Shown one piece after another: positions 16,801 through 24,760 of a stretch of 64,000 bases of DNA (the stretch's first letter is position 1; every line of letters starts with the position of its first letter). The notes under the pieces were generated by a model that was given only the letters and a program-made list of their open reading frames with translations, was not told the origin of the DNA and searched no databases. Source of the DNA: Bacteroidales bacterium. Lineage in GTDB: Bacteria > Bacteroidota > Bacteroidia > Bacteroidales > WCHB1-69. The DNA lies in contig JAFPVR010000081.1 in assembly GCA_017395245.1 (NCBI GenBank), positions 1-64,000 on the forward strand, given 5' to 3'. The position numbers and the translations under genes were made by a program.

Positions 16801-19685
16801 ACGACAGTTACGTCGTGTCACGCGGTAGTTATGGTAGCAAGAACCATGGTTTCTCTGTTCGCTGCATCCTTGATGATACTACGGCAGCTATTATACCCGA
16901 CACAAATACCTCCGCTTCTGTCACATCCACTTTTCCTTGTGCTGTTGCCTCATCCCACTCTGCACAAACTGGCAGTGATTATCAAAGCAATGGTCATAAT
17001 GGTGCGAATTACGGTTTGGAGACTGTGAATGCTGATGGAACAATCAATTCCGTGACTGACTATGACGGCAATGAGTACCCTGTAGTGCAGATTGGTAGCC
17101 AGTGCTGGTTGGCAGAGAACATGCGATGCACACACTCGCCGAGTACAGGTTCCTATATTGTGAATAATCAGTTCACCTCCGGCACGAGTGTTGCCTACAC
17201 TTGGACAGGTAAGATGTCACGATGGTACAATAATGATAGTATAACATACGCTCCTAAACACTACGGTTTGTTGTACAATTGGAATGCTGCGGTAGACACT
17301 TTTAATACAGACTATGGGGAGCTTAGCATTAATGAGAGTCCAGATAACGTAGTGGGTGTCACATTTAATGGCAATCGCCAAGGAATCTGTCCTATTGGTT
17401 GGCATGTTCCAAGCGATGAAGAATGGACGACAATGGAAACTGAGGTGAATGGCAGTGATGTAAGCGATGGAACTAATTATGAATGTCGGGGTTCTTATGC
17501 TGGAAAACTTGCAGGTGGAGATAATTGGGCGGCTTCTTTAGAAGACATGTACTCTGAAGCTAACTCGCCTAACGACTATAATTACATTCAGCGTAACAGT
17601 ACTGGTTTTAATGCTTTACCGGCTGGTGTCTTTTATGATGATTTTTATTTTACTGATGGCTATTATACGTCTTTTTGGAGCTCTTCCAAGGATATCGGAC
17701 CATATACGCGCACTATGAGTTTTTATACAACATGTGTTGAACGAGGTGTTTCAGGTGATGCTGAAGGATATTCCGTTCGTTGCATTCGAGATGGTGCTGT
17801 GACACTCCCTATCGTCACCACATTCGTTGTCGAATCTGTTACGGAATCTTCCGCCATATTGAAGGCCTCTGTTTCGAATCCTGATGGGTTGGCTATAACA
17901 AATCAGGGATTCGAGTGGGGGCTTCCTTGGAGTGATAATTATACTCAAGAGATATGTTTAGGCATAAATGATACCTTTACAATTAATCTTTCGAATTTAG
18001 CAGAGAACAATTATTACACCTATAGGGCGTTCGTCACATGCGGAGGAATTAAAGTTTACGGTGAATATATGATGCTTAGAACATTGTGCTTGTTGGAACC
18101 TTTTACGGTTGTTCCTGTCCCATGCAACGTGTCATCATATCATCCAGCCCAAACAGGTAGTGCCTATCAAGGCAACGGTCACAATGGTGTAAACCATGGT
18201 TTGGAATCGGTTGGTCAAGACGGAAAAATCAACTCCGTGACGGATTATGACGGGAACGAGTACCCGGTGGTACAGATTGGTAGCCAATGCTGGTTGGCTG
18301 AAAATTTACGCTGTTCACATTCACCGAAAACAGGACGACTAATAGTGGATAATCATATAGAGTCGTTTAGTAGTAAGCATGCCGAATGGTACACAAGAAA
18401 AATCTCTATGGAAGATTGTTTGTTAGAACCGTTCGACTCTGTTGCGTGCGTTACACATCACTTTGGATTGCTTTACAATTGGTGTGCCACGATGGATACC
18501 GCATGCCCGACGAACTATGTAGAGGTGGCAACGGAGTTAGATAACAATAATACGATTTGGTACTATACACCGTCCGGCAATCAACAGGGAATATGCCCAA
18601 TAGGTTGGCATGTGCCAAGCGATACAGAATGGAGTGAGATGGAGAGTTTTGTGTCTGGTTCAGACTTGTCAATTTCCACAGGCTATCGTGGCACTCATGC
18701 AGGGAAACTTGCAGGAGGTAATGTGTGGAAAAGTAGTACTACATCTAATGCTCCAGGTAATTATAATGATATACGTAACAGCAGTGGCTTTTCAGCTGTT
18801 CCGGCTGGTTCTACTTGGCTTACCACTTTTGACGGAGGAGGATTTGCCCAATTTTGGTCTTCTTCTTGGTCGTCATCCAGAGAAGCGTGGTCTCGATGTT
18901 TGTGTTTTGGCTCGTCAGGAGTGCAAAGAACTTATATTGACAAAAATGTGGGATTTTCCGTCCGCTGCCTCCGCGATGATGAAGATAATAGTATTACCGC
19001 TGATGCCCAACCCTGTTCTGAAACACCCACTGTTACAGACATTGACGGTAATGTTTATAATACAGTACAAATAGGACAACAATGTTGGATGAAAGAGAAC
19101 CTGCGCACCACTAAATACGCGAATGGATCCTCTATCCCTGCTGGTTCATCTGCGAGCGTTACAGCCCCTTACTATTATGACTATTGTACTTCCAGTATTG
19201 CATTAGAGCAACGGGGGTATCTCTATAATTGGGCAGCAGTGATGCATGGGGCTGTGTCTTCTTCCTCCAATCCTTCCAATGTGCAGGGTGTTTGTCCTAC
19301 AGGCTGGCATGTTCCAAGTGATAGTGAATGGGCGCAATTGGCCAATTATGTAGGTGGTAAGAACCAGTACTCATGCAATAGTGACGCAACCTTTATTGCA
19401 AAGACGTTGTCATCAGCAATAGGTTGGGACAGCAGTGCGAACACGTGTGCTGTTGGAAATAATACGAGTTCCAATAATCTTACAGAATATAGTGCAATGC
19501 CAGCGGGTTGTTATGATGAAATATATGGTTATGCCTGTTCTGGACAGTGCGCTTACTTCTGGAGCGCTACAGAAACCTCTAATGGATCGGCGTGGGAACA
19601 TTTTCTTTACTATAATAGCGCTCTTATGCAACGCAATGGTGGTAGTAAAAGTGGAGGAAAATCCGTCCGTTGCCTCCGCGACTAA
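13881..19685 (+). CDS. Giant multidomain surface protein with SAFTNDAGY repeats and four FISUMP domains
   Basis: 1934 residues. Signal peptide 1-21 (ending VFA-Q); N-terminal FTYQAVVRNASNALVAN domain ~25-135; eight repeats of the form N-V-S-A-F-T-N-D-A-G-Y alternating with GDYNDLTNKP and LTISNDT/GGSFVKLPA units, ~137-507; short coiled coil ~508-535; beta domain with DSYGDGIDIGYG ~537-650; CARDB-like Ig domain ~656-767; FISUMP domains at ~781-999, 1052-1304, 1447-1700 and 1717-1934, each with QCWMKEN or QCWLAEN, G-I/V-C-P-x-x-W-H-V-P-S-D and a closing SVRC; a fibronectin-III-like domain ~1309-1404. The layout (head, thin repetitive stalk, sticky C-terminal domains) suggests a fibre-like adhesin. 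No T9SS tail is seen after the last FISUMP. The 3' two thirds are clearly more AT-rich than the 5' end, as if assembled from different sources. Confidence 0.88.
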   Translation: MKNLTTVITLLLLCVASVFAQAPEKFTYQAVVRNASNALVANAQVGVRVNILQGSATGNAVYSESHVVTTNANGLVTVNIGGGSVLHGSFVGINWADGPYFLKTDIDPNGGNDYSITSTQQLLSVPYALYATEAANGFSGDYNDLVNVPQIPQIPADISAFNNDAGYITMDSVPAIPTNVSAFTNDAGYLTSFSETDPQFNAWDKDYDDLINKPVIPTVPTNVSAFTNDAGYLTSFTEQQVLSISNDTLFLTGGSFVKLPAGFDGDYNSLTNKPVIPTVPTNVSAFSNDAGYITGYTETDPQFNAWDKDYNDLTNKPVIPTIPTNVSAFTNDAGYLTEYTEQQILTISNDTIFLSGGSFVKLPAVTGFSGDYNDLTNKPTIPIVPTNVSAFTNDAGYITDYTEIDPMFNAWDKDYNDLINTPTIPTVPENVSAFANDAGYLTSFTEQQILTISNDTIFLTGGSFVKLPAGFSGDYNDLTNKPEIPEIPDLPDSVSAFTNDAGYITMADIQAFLDELNNTIDSLRDRIEDLENGVEPSAPDMLNMQHIISVSLKTDQFGNETTWEIKDLFNDTILASGGPYSTLTDPGTTIQDISDIIVDGAGCYVFTIYDSYGDGIDIGYGSGSYSVSYDGVVMGSGGSSFSQESVFLNPNSNYCDHSPKLSLVSLDVALNMILNTTFQVKGNVKNNGLDTIVAFKVKYRVDGGEWMSDCSVSCNIPYQGTCSFTHDEPFFFSTAGQHSLEVVVFDPNGVADGVMDNSISIEVVVIELPEGDAQPCSGSPTVTDIDGNIYNTVQIGGQCWMKENLRTTRYANGVSIPIGEVSSLTSPYYYDDNGSSMPLEQRGYLYNWAAVMNGAMSSSSNPSNVQGVCPTSWHVPSDSEWSQLEDYLSNQNVYLCDNSTSFIAKALSATSEWMPSTVNCEVGNNQGSNNYTGFSAFPVGGFYGNYNLGANEHTTFWSSTESSIDNVWYRLIAYDSYVVSRGSYGSKNHGFSVRCILDDTTAAIIPDTNTSASVTSTFPCAVASSHSAQTGSDYQSNGHNGANYGLETVNADGTINSVTDYDGNEYPVVQIGSQCWLAENMRCTHSPSTGSYIVNNQFTSGTSVAYTWTGKMSRWYNNDSITYAPKHYGLLYNWNAAVDTFNTDYGELSINESPDNVVGVTFNGNRQGICPIGWHVPSDEEWTTMETEVNGSDVSDGTNYECRGSYAGKLAGGDNWAASLEDMYSEANSPNDYNYIQRNSTGFNALPAGVFYDDFYFTDGYYTSFWSSSKDIGPYTRTMSFYTTCVERGVSGDAEGYSVRCIRDGAVTLPIVTTFVVESVTESSAILKASVSNPDGLAITNQGFEWGLPWSDNYTQEICLGINDTFTINLSNLAENNYYTYRAFVTCGGIKVYGEYMMLRTLCLLEPFTVVPVPCNVSSYHPAQTGSAYQGNGHNGVNHGLESVGQDGKINSVTDYDGNEYPVVQIGSQCWLAENLRCSHSPKTGRLIVDNHIESFSSKHAEWYTRKISMEDCLLEPFDSVACVTHHFGLLYNWCATMDTACPTNYVEVATELDNNNTIWYYTPSGNQQGICPIGWHVPSDTEWSEMESFVSGSDLSISTGYRGTHAGKLAGGNVWKSSTTSNAPGNYNDIRNSSGFSAVPAGSTWLTTFDGGGFAQFWSSSWSSSREAWSRCLCFGSSGVQRTYIDKNVGFSVRCLRDDEDNSITADAQPCSETPTVTDIDGNVYNTVQIGQQCWMKENLRTTKYANGSSIPAGSSASVTAPYYYDYCTSSIALEQRGYLYNWAAVMHGAVSSSSNPSNVQGVCPTGWHVPSDSEWAQLANYVGGKNQYSCNSDATFIAKTLSSAIGWDSSANTCAVGNNTSSNNLTEYSAMPAGCYDEIYGYACSGQCAYFWSATETSNGSAWEHFLYYNSALMQRNGGSKSGGKSVRCLRD
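14289..15398 (+). repeat. In-frame stalk repeats (eight SAFTNDAGY units)
   Basis: Imperfect units of about 100-120 bases alternate between a GDYNDLTNKP-IP-VP segment and a short beta strand. The DNA copies differ at many third positions, so this is an old protein repeat kept by selection. Confidence 0.85.
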
Positions 19686-19747
19686 CCCAATGTATAATGA
19701 AGAATGTAGAATGAACAGGGCGAGGCCGGTGCGGCCGCGCCCTTGTT

Positions 19748-19815
19748 GTAGAGCCGTGCTATAGAGCCGTGCTGCAGCGCGGCTCTACAATAAGCGCCAC
19801 GTCGCGGCTCTGCAA
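19748..19815. repeat. GTAGAG palindrome cluster on the 3' side of the RAYT gene
   Basis: A half element GTAGAGCCGTGCT (19748-19760) is followed by a nearly complete palindrome (19761-19788, arms TAGAGCCGTGC / GCGCGGCTCTA) and a degenerate half CGTCGCGGCTCTGCA. It fills most of the gap between the giant gene and the transposase gene. Confidence 0.8.
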
Positions 19816-19853
19816 TTGCTGTATCGTGTCCCACAGCATTGATGTCTTTCATA

Positions 19854-20450
19854 TCAATCCCACGTGTTGTAGAATCTGTCCTGTTGCCAATTTGCCACGT
19901 TGTTCTCAATATAATCTGCAATATGGTTCATCTCATCAACATTTCGTATAATATGGTCGTGAAAACGAGTTTGCCATGCGAATGGAATGTTGTTTTGGTT
20001 TGCATGATGTGTGACGGCTCGTTTCACCCCACCGATTACGACAGATAACCAACCTTGCATGTTGGCGATTTGTCTCAGGACCTCAGCGTTATCTGTAATA
20101 CGATGAGATGTCGTTTCATTGAGATAGAACGTCTTTGCTTTCCGCCGTTCGTATGGGATTTTATTGTGGTCAATTATTACGAGGGCATGTATATGATTAG
20201 GCATAATAACCCATAGCGGGATTTCTGCATAAGGGTAATGATTCTGCACATTGCGGAGTTGTTCATCGGCGTATTTTCCAATAGGGGATAGTTCCATTTG
20301 CGGACAGTCATTGTCTGCAAGGATTTTTCCAAAATAGTGTTCCCGTCCTCTTGTGCAAGCAGTGACAAAATATGTCCCACAGTTATAATCATGCCACGGA
20401 ACACGAATGGTTTGAATGCGGTATTTGTTCTGGAATTTGTTGTTAGACAT
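19854..20450 (-). CDS. REP-associated tyrosine transposase (RAYT, IS200/IS605-like Y1 family)
   Basis: 198 residues, single-domain HUH nuclease. The N-terminus has the family strand GTYFVTACTRGREHYFGKI, the metal-binding HUH motif is in MPNHIHALVII, and the catalytic tyrosine is expected in the C-terminal helix IADYIENNVANW. Enzymes of this group nick and move single-stranded hairpin DNA. Length and motifs are complete, so it may be active. It has its own promoter on the minus strand. The CCG-subtype palindromes on both sides (19748-19815, 20578-20605, 20666-20693), plus those elsewhere in the window, are the likely substrates. Cell function may be domesticated rather than selfish, as known for other RAYTs. 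Confidence 0.9.
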   Translation of the reverse strand: MSNNKFQNKYRIQTIRVPWHDYNCGTYFVTACTRGREHYFGKILADNDCPQMELSPIGKYADEQLRNVQNHYPYAEIPLWVIMPNHIHALVIIDHNKIPYERRKAKTFYLNETTSHRITDNAEVLRQIANMQGWLSVVIGGVKRAVTHHANQNNIPFAWQTRFHDHIIRNVDEMNHIADYIENNVANWQQDRFYNTWD

Positions 20451-20476
20451 AATATTTCATTTAAAGGTTCAGGTGG

Positions 20477-20484
20477 CAAAAATA
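20477..20484 (-). promoter_or_regulatory. -7 box (TATTTTTG) for the RAYT gene
   Basis: The box ends 26 bases before the ATG at 20450 and is followed by GCCACC on the minus strand. Confidence 0.6.
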
Positions 20485-20577
20485 CAAAAATATCAATATG
20501 TTTGTGCAAGGGACGTTAATTTTTGATTGCGGTGTCATCGTTGTCGTGTTATCATCGTTGTCATCGTTGTTGTCGTT

Positions 20578-20605
20578 GTAGAGCCGCGCTGCAGCACGGC
20601 TCTAC
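20578..20605. repeat. GTAGAG palindrome (CCG subtype), 5' side of RAYT, copy 1
   Basis: 28 bp with arms GTAGAGCCG / CGGCTCTAC and a CTGCAG centre. It is preceded by TCATCGTTG tandem words and followed by a half element (GCGTCTCTAC, 20621-20630). Confidence 0.9.
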
Positions 20606-20665
20606 ATCATGTGCCACGTCGCGTCTCTACGTCGCGGTGTCATCGTTGTCATCGTTGTCATCGGT

Positions 20666-20693
20666 GTAGAGCCGCGCTGCAGCACGGCTCTAC
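20666..20693. repeat. GTAGAG palindrome (CCG subtype), 5' side of RAYT, copy 2
   Basis: Identical in 28 bases to the copy at 20578 and again preceded by TCATCGTTG words. The pair therefore looks like a local duplication of a ~90 bp block that includes the flanking words. Confidence 0.9.
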
Positions 20694-20730
20694 AGTAGAA
20701 ATGTGGAAAACCACATAACTAACAATTTTG

Positions 20731-20738
20731 TATTTTTG
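20731..20738 (+). promoter_or_regulatory. -7 box (TATTTTTG) for the CoA ligase gene
   Basis: Followed by GCCGCC; 49 bases before the ATG at 20788. Confidence 0.65.
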
Positions 20739-20787
20739 CCGCCTCTTTTTTTAGAGGGCATTACCTCACCAACAGAAATCTAAAATA

Positions 20788-22122
20788 ATGAATTTCAACA
20801 AAAACGATATAGAATTTGCCTCCCCGGAGGCTATTAAGGCCTTCCAGGAGGAGAAACTCCATGAGGCGCTGGCCTATCTGCAACGGAACTCCCGCTATTA
20901 CCAGCGTATGTTCGAGCGATATCGCATCAACATCGATAAGATCCGAACCATCGAGGATCTCGTGAACATCCCGTTCACTGAGAAGAAGGACCTCCAACTC
21001 TTCAACGAGGATTTCCTCTGCGTGCCCAAGGAGAAGGTGATCGACTACATCACCACGAGCGGCACGCTGAGCGACCCCGTGACCTTCTGCTGCACCGAGA
21101 AGGACCTACAACGCTTGGCGTACAATGAGAAAAAGAGCTTTGAATGCGCTGGGCTGCAACCCGGCAACATCCTCCAGCTGATGGTCACCCTCGACAAGCG
21201 GTTCATGGCCGGACTGGCTTACTTCCTCGGGCTGCGCGAACTGGGTGCGTCGGTCATCCGCGTGGGCAACGGCATCCCCGAACTGCAGTGGGACACTATT
21301 CAGCGTATCCGCCCCGACAGCATCATGTGCGTGCCGTCGTTTATCCCAAGGCTTATTCAATACGCTGAGGATCATGGGATTGACTATCGGAACTCCAGCG
21401 TCCGAAAGATAATCGGGATAGGGGAGAGCCTGCGCAACCAGGACTTCTCGCTCAACCTCTTGGGCGAACAAATCAAGTCGAAATGGGATGTGGAGCTCTA
21501 TGCCACCTACTCTTCCACCGAGATGAGCGCGACGTTCAGCGAGTGTGCGTACGGCGTGGGCGGCCACGTGCATCCGGAGCTCATCATCGTGGAAATCATC
21601 GGCGAGGACAACCTGCCCGTGCCCGACGGCGAGACCGGCGAGGTGGTGGTGACGACCCTCGGCGTGGAGGGCATGCCGCTGTTGCGCTTCCGCACGGGCG
21701 ATATGTGCGCGAAAATCACCGAACAATGTCCTTGTGGCAGAAATAGTTACCGTCTCACTCCGTTGGTGGGCCGCAAGAACAACATGATCAAGTTGAAAGG
21801 CACGACGCTCTATCCGCCTGCGTTGATGGACGTGCTTAACAACACGCCGTTCGTCCAGAACTACGTCATCTACGTGCAGGATTCGCAGCAGGGAACTGAC
21901 GAGGTGGTGGTGAAGGTGGGTCTAAACGCGGAGGTTGTGGAGGAAAACGTCCGATTCAAGGACCATCCCGAGGAGATTGTCAACGAGCTGAAGAACCGCT
22001 TCCGTGCCCACGTGCGCGTGGCTCCGGTGGTGCAGGTCGCTCCCGTGGAGGAGGTGCAACGCATCAATTTTCCACCCAGCGCAAGAAAGCCGGTGAAGTT
22101 CGTGGATTTGCGGACTCGGTAA
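20788..22122 (+). CDS. paaK: Phenylacetate-CoA ligase family protein
   Basis: 444 residues, the usual length for PaaK. The adenylate-forming enzyme converts an aryl acid plus ATP and CoA to the aryl-CoA. Visible motifs are the P-loop region YITTSGTLSDPVTF, the second core motif YATYSSTEMSA, the hinge-proximal GDMCA, and the C-terminal MIKLKGTTLYPPALMDVL of the mobile lid. A short cysteine cluster (CPCG) is present as in other PaaKs. No phenylacetate degradation genes are nearby. In gut Bacteroidales such ligases usually accompany amino-acid fermentation, so the physiological acid is open. The gene is monocistronic, with its own promoter. Confidence 0.88.
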   Translation: MNFNKNDIEFASPEAIKAFQEEKLHEALAYLQRNSRYYQRMFERYRINIDKIRTIEDLVNIPFTEKKDLQLFNEDFLCVPKEKVIDYITTSGTLSDPVTFCCTEKDLQRLAYNEKKSFECAGLQPGNILQLMVTLDKRFMAGLAYFLGLRELGASVIRVGNGIPELQWDTIQRIRPDSIMCVPSFIPRLIQYAEDHGIDYRNSSVRKIIGIGESLRNQDFSLNLLGEQIKSKWDVELYATYSSTEMSATFSECAYGVGGHVHPELIIVEIIGEDNLPVPDGETGEVVVTTLGVEGMPLLRFRTGDMCAKITEQCPCGRNSYRLTPLVGRKNNMIKLKGTTLYPPALMDVLNNTPFVQNYVIYVQDSQQGTDEVVVKVGLNAEVVEENVRFKDHPEEIVNELKNRFRAHVRVAPVVQVAPVEEVQRINFPPSARKPVKFVDLRTR

Positions 22123-22149
22123 ACGGCGGTGTCGCGTCCGAAAAAAGTA

Positions 22150-22157
22150 TACCTTTG
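22150..22157 (+). promoter_or_regulatory. -7 box (TACCTTTG) for the MBL phosphodiesterase gene
   Basis: Followed by CCGCC; 24 bases before the chosen ATG at 22182. It overlaps the TTG at 22155, which is therefore not the start. Confidence 0.65.
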
Positions 22158-22181
22158 CCGCCGATTAATCGACCGGATATG

Positions 22182-22949
22182 ATGAAGATAACACTCTTGG
22201 GTACAGGTACTTCGCAGGGCGTCCCCGTCGTGGGATGCAACTGTGAGGTGTGTCGTTCCGCCGACCCACGTGACAAACGGCTGCGCACCTCCGCCTACGT
22301 GGAGGTTGACGGTGTGCGTCTGCTCATCGACGCGGGGCCTGACCTTCGGCAGCAGCTCCTGCGGGAGAACATCACCAAAGTCGATGCCATTCTCGTCACG
22401 CACGAGCACAAGGATCACTTGGCCGGGTTGGACGACATCCGGCCCGTCTATTTCCGGCAACAGAAGCCCATGGACGTTTACGCCATGCAGCGCGTGCTGA
22501 ACGTCATTCGCAAGGACTTCGACTACGCCTTCAAGGAGCATCCCTATCCTGGGGCACCGGCATTTCAGTTGCACCCCGTCCGTCACGACAAGTTCTCAGT
22601 CGGCGGTGTGGAGATACAGCCCATACAGGTGCGTCACCTCACGCTCCCCATCCTCGGTTACCGCATCGGGCCGTTTGCATACATTACGGACGCGAGTTTC
22701 GTGGCGGAATCGGAAATTGCCCGTCTTCAAGGATTGGAGGTGTTGGTAGTCAATGCGTTGCACCACGACAAGCACTACTCCCATTTCAATCTCGAACAGG
22801 CCTTGCAATTTGTGGAGACCGTGAAGCCCCAGCGTGCCTATTTGACACACTCCTCCCACCACATGGGCCTCTATGCCGATGTGGCGAAAACACTCCCGCC
22901 GAACGTGACCTTGGGCTACGACGGCTTGCAGACCACTATCGATAAATAG
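22182..22949 (+). CDS. MBL-fold metal-dependent phosphodiesterase (PhnP-like)
   Basis: 255 residues. The metallo-beta-lactamase core shows the first strand ITLLGTGTSQGVPVVGC with a CNCEVC cysteine cluster, as in PhnP-type cyclic phosphodiesterases. The main metal motif is THEHKDHLAGLDD (HxHxDH), followed by TDASF and THSSHH. The enzyme probably hydrolyses a phosphodiester, and the physiological substrate in Bacteroidota is not established. The ATG at 22179 is equally possible as a start. The 3' end overlaps the convergent lamin-tail gene by 14 bases, so the two transcripts are antisense at their ends. Confidence 0.87.
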   Translation: MKITLLGTGTSQGVPVVGCNCEVCRSADPRDKRLRTSAYVEVDGVRLLIDAGPDLRQQLLRENITKVDAILVTHEHKDHLAGLDDIRPVYFRQQKPMDVYAMQRVLNVIRKDFDYAFKEHPYPGAPAFQLHPVRHDKFSVGGVEIQPIQVRHLTLPILGYRIGPFAYITDASFVAESEIARLQGLEVLVVNALHHDKHYSHFNLEQALQFVETVKPQRAYLTHSSHHMGLYADVAKTLPPNVTLGYDGLQTTIDK

Positions 22950-24666
22950 CGGCCACCAGCCGTTTTCTCAGCGTTTTCTGCGTCCGCAGATTCCAGCATT
23001 CGATTTGCACTGCGTACATGCCCGCCGGGGCAGGCTGGTTGTTGTCGTCTGTGCCGTCCCAACGGAAACGGGCTTCTGAACCGCACAACACATTGTTGGC
23101 CAGTCGTTTGATAGGATACCCCCGGTTGTTGTACAGCACAATGTTCACACGGTTTTCTTCGTCGGGAAAGGTGCAGACCACCTCTGTGTAGTCGTCGAAG
23201 CCGTCGTTGTCGGGGGAGAAAACGTCCGGGGCAATCTCGAATCCGCAGCTCTCGAGTACGTTGCCTGCTTGCGAGTTGCGGTAGCCCGGTGTGCCGAATC
23301 CAGCACTCTCTGCTGCCGATCGCCAGTTATTTTCGTCCTGCGTGGGCATGTCCGGGTAGAGGCGCTCCAGCGATACCCCTTTGACCGTCTGCAATTTCGA
23401 ATAGTGCATATCTTCGGTGTAGGCCAGCCGGTCGATTGTTCGCAAACTTCTGTCCGTCAGGTAGATGATGCCTTTTGCGGTGGCAAAGTCGGGCAGCGAG
23501 TCGCAGTCGGCCAGCGCTTTTTCGTCACGGCAGATGTACTGTTCCAGCGTGAGATTTCTCCGTTTGCACAGTGCGAGGTACGTTCCCGGCGGCATCTGAA
23601 ATCCTTTGGAAAGGGCTAATACAGCCTTCTGCGGCAGAGTGTCGCCTCCATAGCCGATCTTCACATCTTTGAGGTCGATGATTTTGTTGGAGCGGTTGTA
23701 GATTTCGAGGTAGTCCGCATTTTCGTCGCTGAGTGCATTTGTTAGAATCTCGTTGATTACCAAATCGTTGTATTCTGGTGGTGAGGCTCTTCCGAACGGA
23801 ACTTCTTCGCTGATTTGCCAGCGGTTTCCGCCGCAATCCGCCACCTCGCCGTAAGCAAACAGGCGGTATACGGTGCTGGGTTCCACAGGCTCCGAGAATC
23901 GGATATCCCAGGAGGCGAAATCAGGTGGCACCTCGCTGACTGTCAGAACTTTGAGATATGGTTCTGTGCGGAAGAATTCCACGGGATTCTTGGTGTCTTG
24001 CGCGAGGGTTTTGGAGAAGTGGACTCGCAAAGTGACAGAATCGCGTAAGGTTACGCCCGTAATGTGTGGTACAGTATTGTCTTTCAGTGAGTTGCGGATG
24101 GAATTCGGCCGACCGGGGGTGCCGCCGAGCGGGTCTACCGATGAGTTCCAGTTCCACCCACCCGCGCACGGCCAGCCTTCGTCAATAATTTCTAACGACC
24201 ATCCGCCCTCCTGCTTGATTTTCTCCGTGTGCCATTCGGGCTTAAAGCTCACGTAATGAATCACTTCGCCGTTTTGGTTGTAGAGTGTCAATGCCTGTCC
24301 ACCGTCGGTGATGGCTAATGATGACAATACATAGATGTTGTCGCAGACCGAGGCGAAGTCTCCGAGCCATTTCTGGGCGATGATGACGGCGTACCCGCAG
24401 CTGTCGAGGGTGATGTCGGGTAGGTTTTTGTTGGTGTTGCCGAGGGTGAGCCGCCAGTTTTGCAGCGTTACGGGGTAGGGGAGGCGGCTGTGCAGTTCGA
24501 GGTACTCCACCGGCGGCAACCCGATTTCTGGTGCGGGTTTGGCCATAATCTCACTGATAAGGATGTCGTAACGATTTGGTTCAGAGCGTACTTGGCTCAA
24601 AACAACCCGTTGGTTCAGTAAGATGCAAAATGTCAGCAAGAATGCTTTCAAAGTTTTTTTATTCAT
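22936..24666 (-). CDS. Exported lamin-tail-domain protein with C-terminal FlgD-Ig/gliding-type domain
   Basis: 576 residues. Signal peptide 1-25 (ending VVLS-Q). A first lamin-tail domain lies at ~30-190 (DILISEIMAKP, EYLELHS, WRLTLGNTN) and a second at ~300-460 (LVINEILTNA, YLEIYNRS, DVKIGYGGD). An Ig-like segment separates them. The last ~90 residues (PDVFSPDNDGFDDYTEV, IVLYNNRGYPIKRL, RWDGTDDNNQPAPAGMYAV) form the FlgD-Ig/gliding-motility C-terminal domain used in Bacteroidota secreted proteins. Lamin-tail domains often accompany secreted nucleases or phosphatases, but no catalytic domain is seen here. The start at 24666 is set by the signal peptide and the promoter; the upstream ATG at 24726 lies before the promoter. 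Confidence 0.83.
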   Translation of the reverse strand: MNKKTLKAFLLTFCILLNQRVVLSQVRSEPNRYDILISEIMAKPAPEIGLPPVEYLELHSRLPYPVTLQNWRLTLGNTNKNLPDITLDSCGYAVIIAQKWLGDFASVCDNIYVLSSLAITDGGQALTLYNQNGEVIHYVSFKPEWHTEKIKQEGGWSLEIIDEGWPCAGGWNWNSSVDPLGGTPGRPNSIRNSLKDNTVPHITGVTLRDSVTLRVHFSKTLAQDTKNPVEFFRTEPYLKVLTVSEVPPDFASWDIRFSEPVEPSTVYRLFAYGEVADCGGNRWQISEEVPFGRASPPEYNDLVINEILTNALSDENADYLEIYNRSNKIIDLKDVKIGYGGDTLPQKAVLALSKGFQMPPGTYLALCKRRNLTLEQYICRDEKALADCDSLPDFATAKGIIYLTDRSLRTIDRLAYTEDMHYSKLQTVKGVSLERLYPDMPTQDENNWRSAAESAGFGTPGYRNSQAGNVLESCGFEIAPDVFSPDNDGFDDYTEVVCTFPDEENRVNIVLYNNRGYPIKRLANNVLCGSEARFRWDGTDDNNQPAPAGMYAVQIECWNLRTQKTLRKRLVAAIYR

Positions 24667-24692
24667 AACGTTTTTGTTTAGGTTTATGTCTG

Positions 24693-24700
24693 CAAAAATA
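24693..24700 (-). promoter_or_regulatory. -7 box (TATTTTTG) for the lamin-tail gene
   Basis: Ends 26 bases before the ATG at 24666. It is one base away from the oppositely oriented -7 box of asd. Confidence 0.65.
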
Positions 24701-24701
24701 C

Positions 24702-24709
24702 TACTTTTG
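24702..24709 (+). promoter_or_regulatory. -7 box (TACTTTTG) for asd
   Basis: Followed by CGGCG; 51 bases before the asd ATG. It stands back to back with the minus-strand box at 24693-24700, so polymerase cannot occupy both at once. Confidence 0.65.
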
Positions 24710-24760
24710 CGGCGAAAATCAAGCATTGTTGATAACTTTTTTTAGAAAAATCAAAAAAAT

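Larger units (their letters stand above)
19748..20693. mobile_element. RAYT gene with flanking palindromes (REPtron-like unit)
   Basis: A Y1-type transposase gene lies between two clusters of the GTAGAGCCG palindrome, one on each side. This is the arrangement described for REP-associated tyrosine transposases and their REP hairpins. There are no terminal inverted repeats or target duplications of a classical insertion sequence. Confidence 0.75.
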
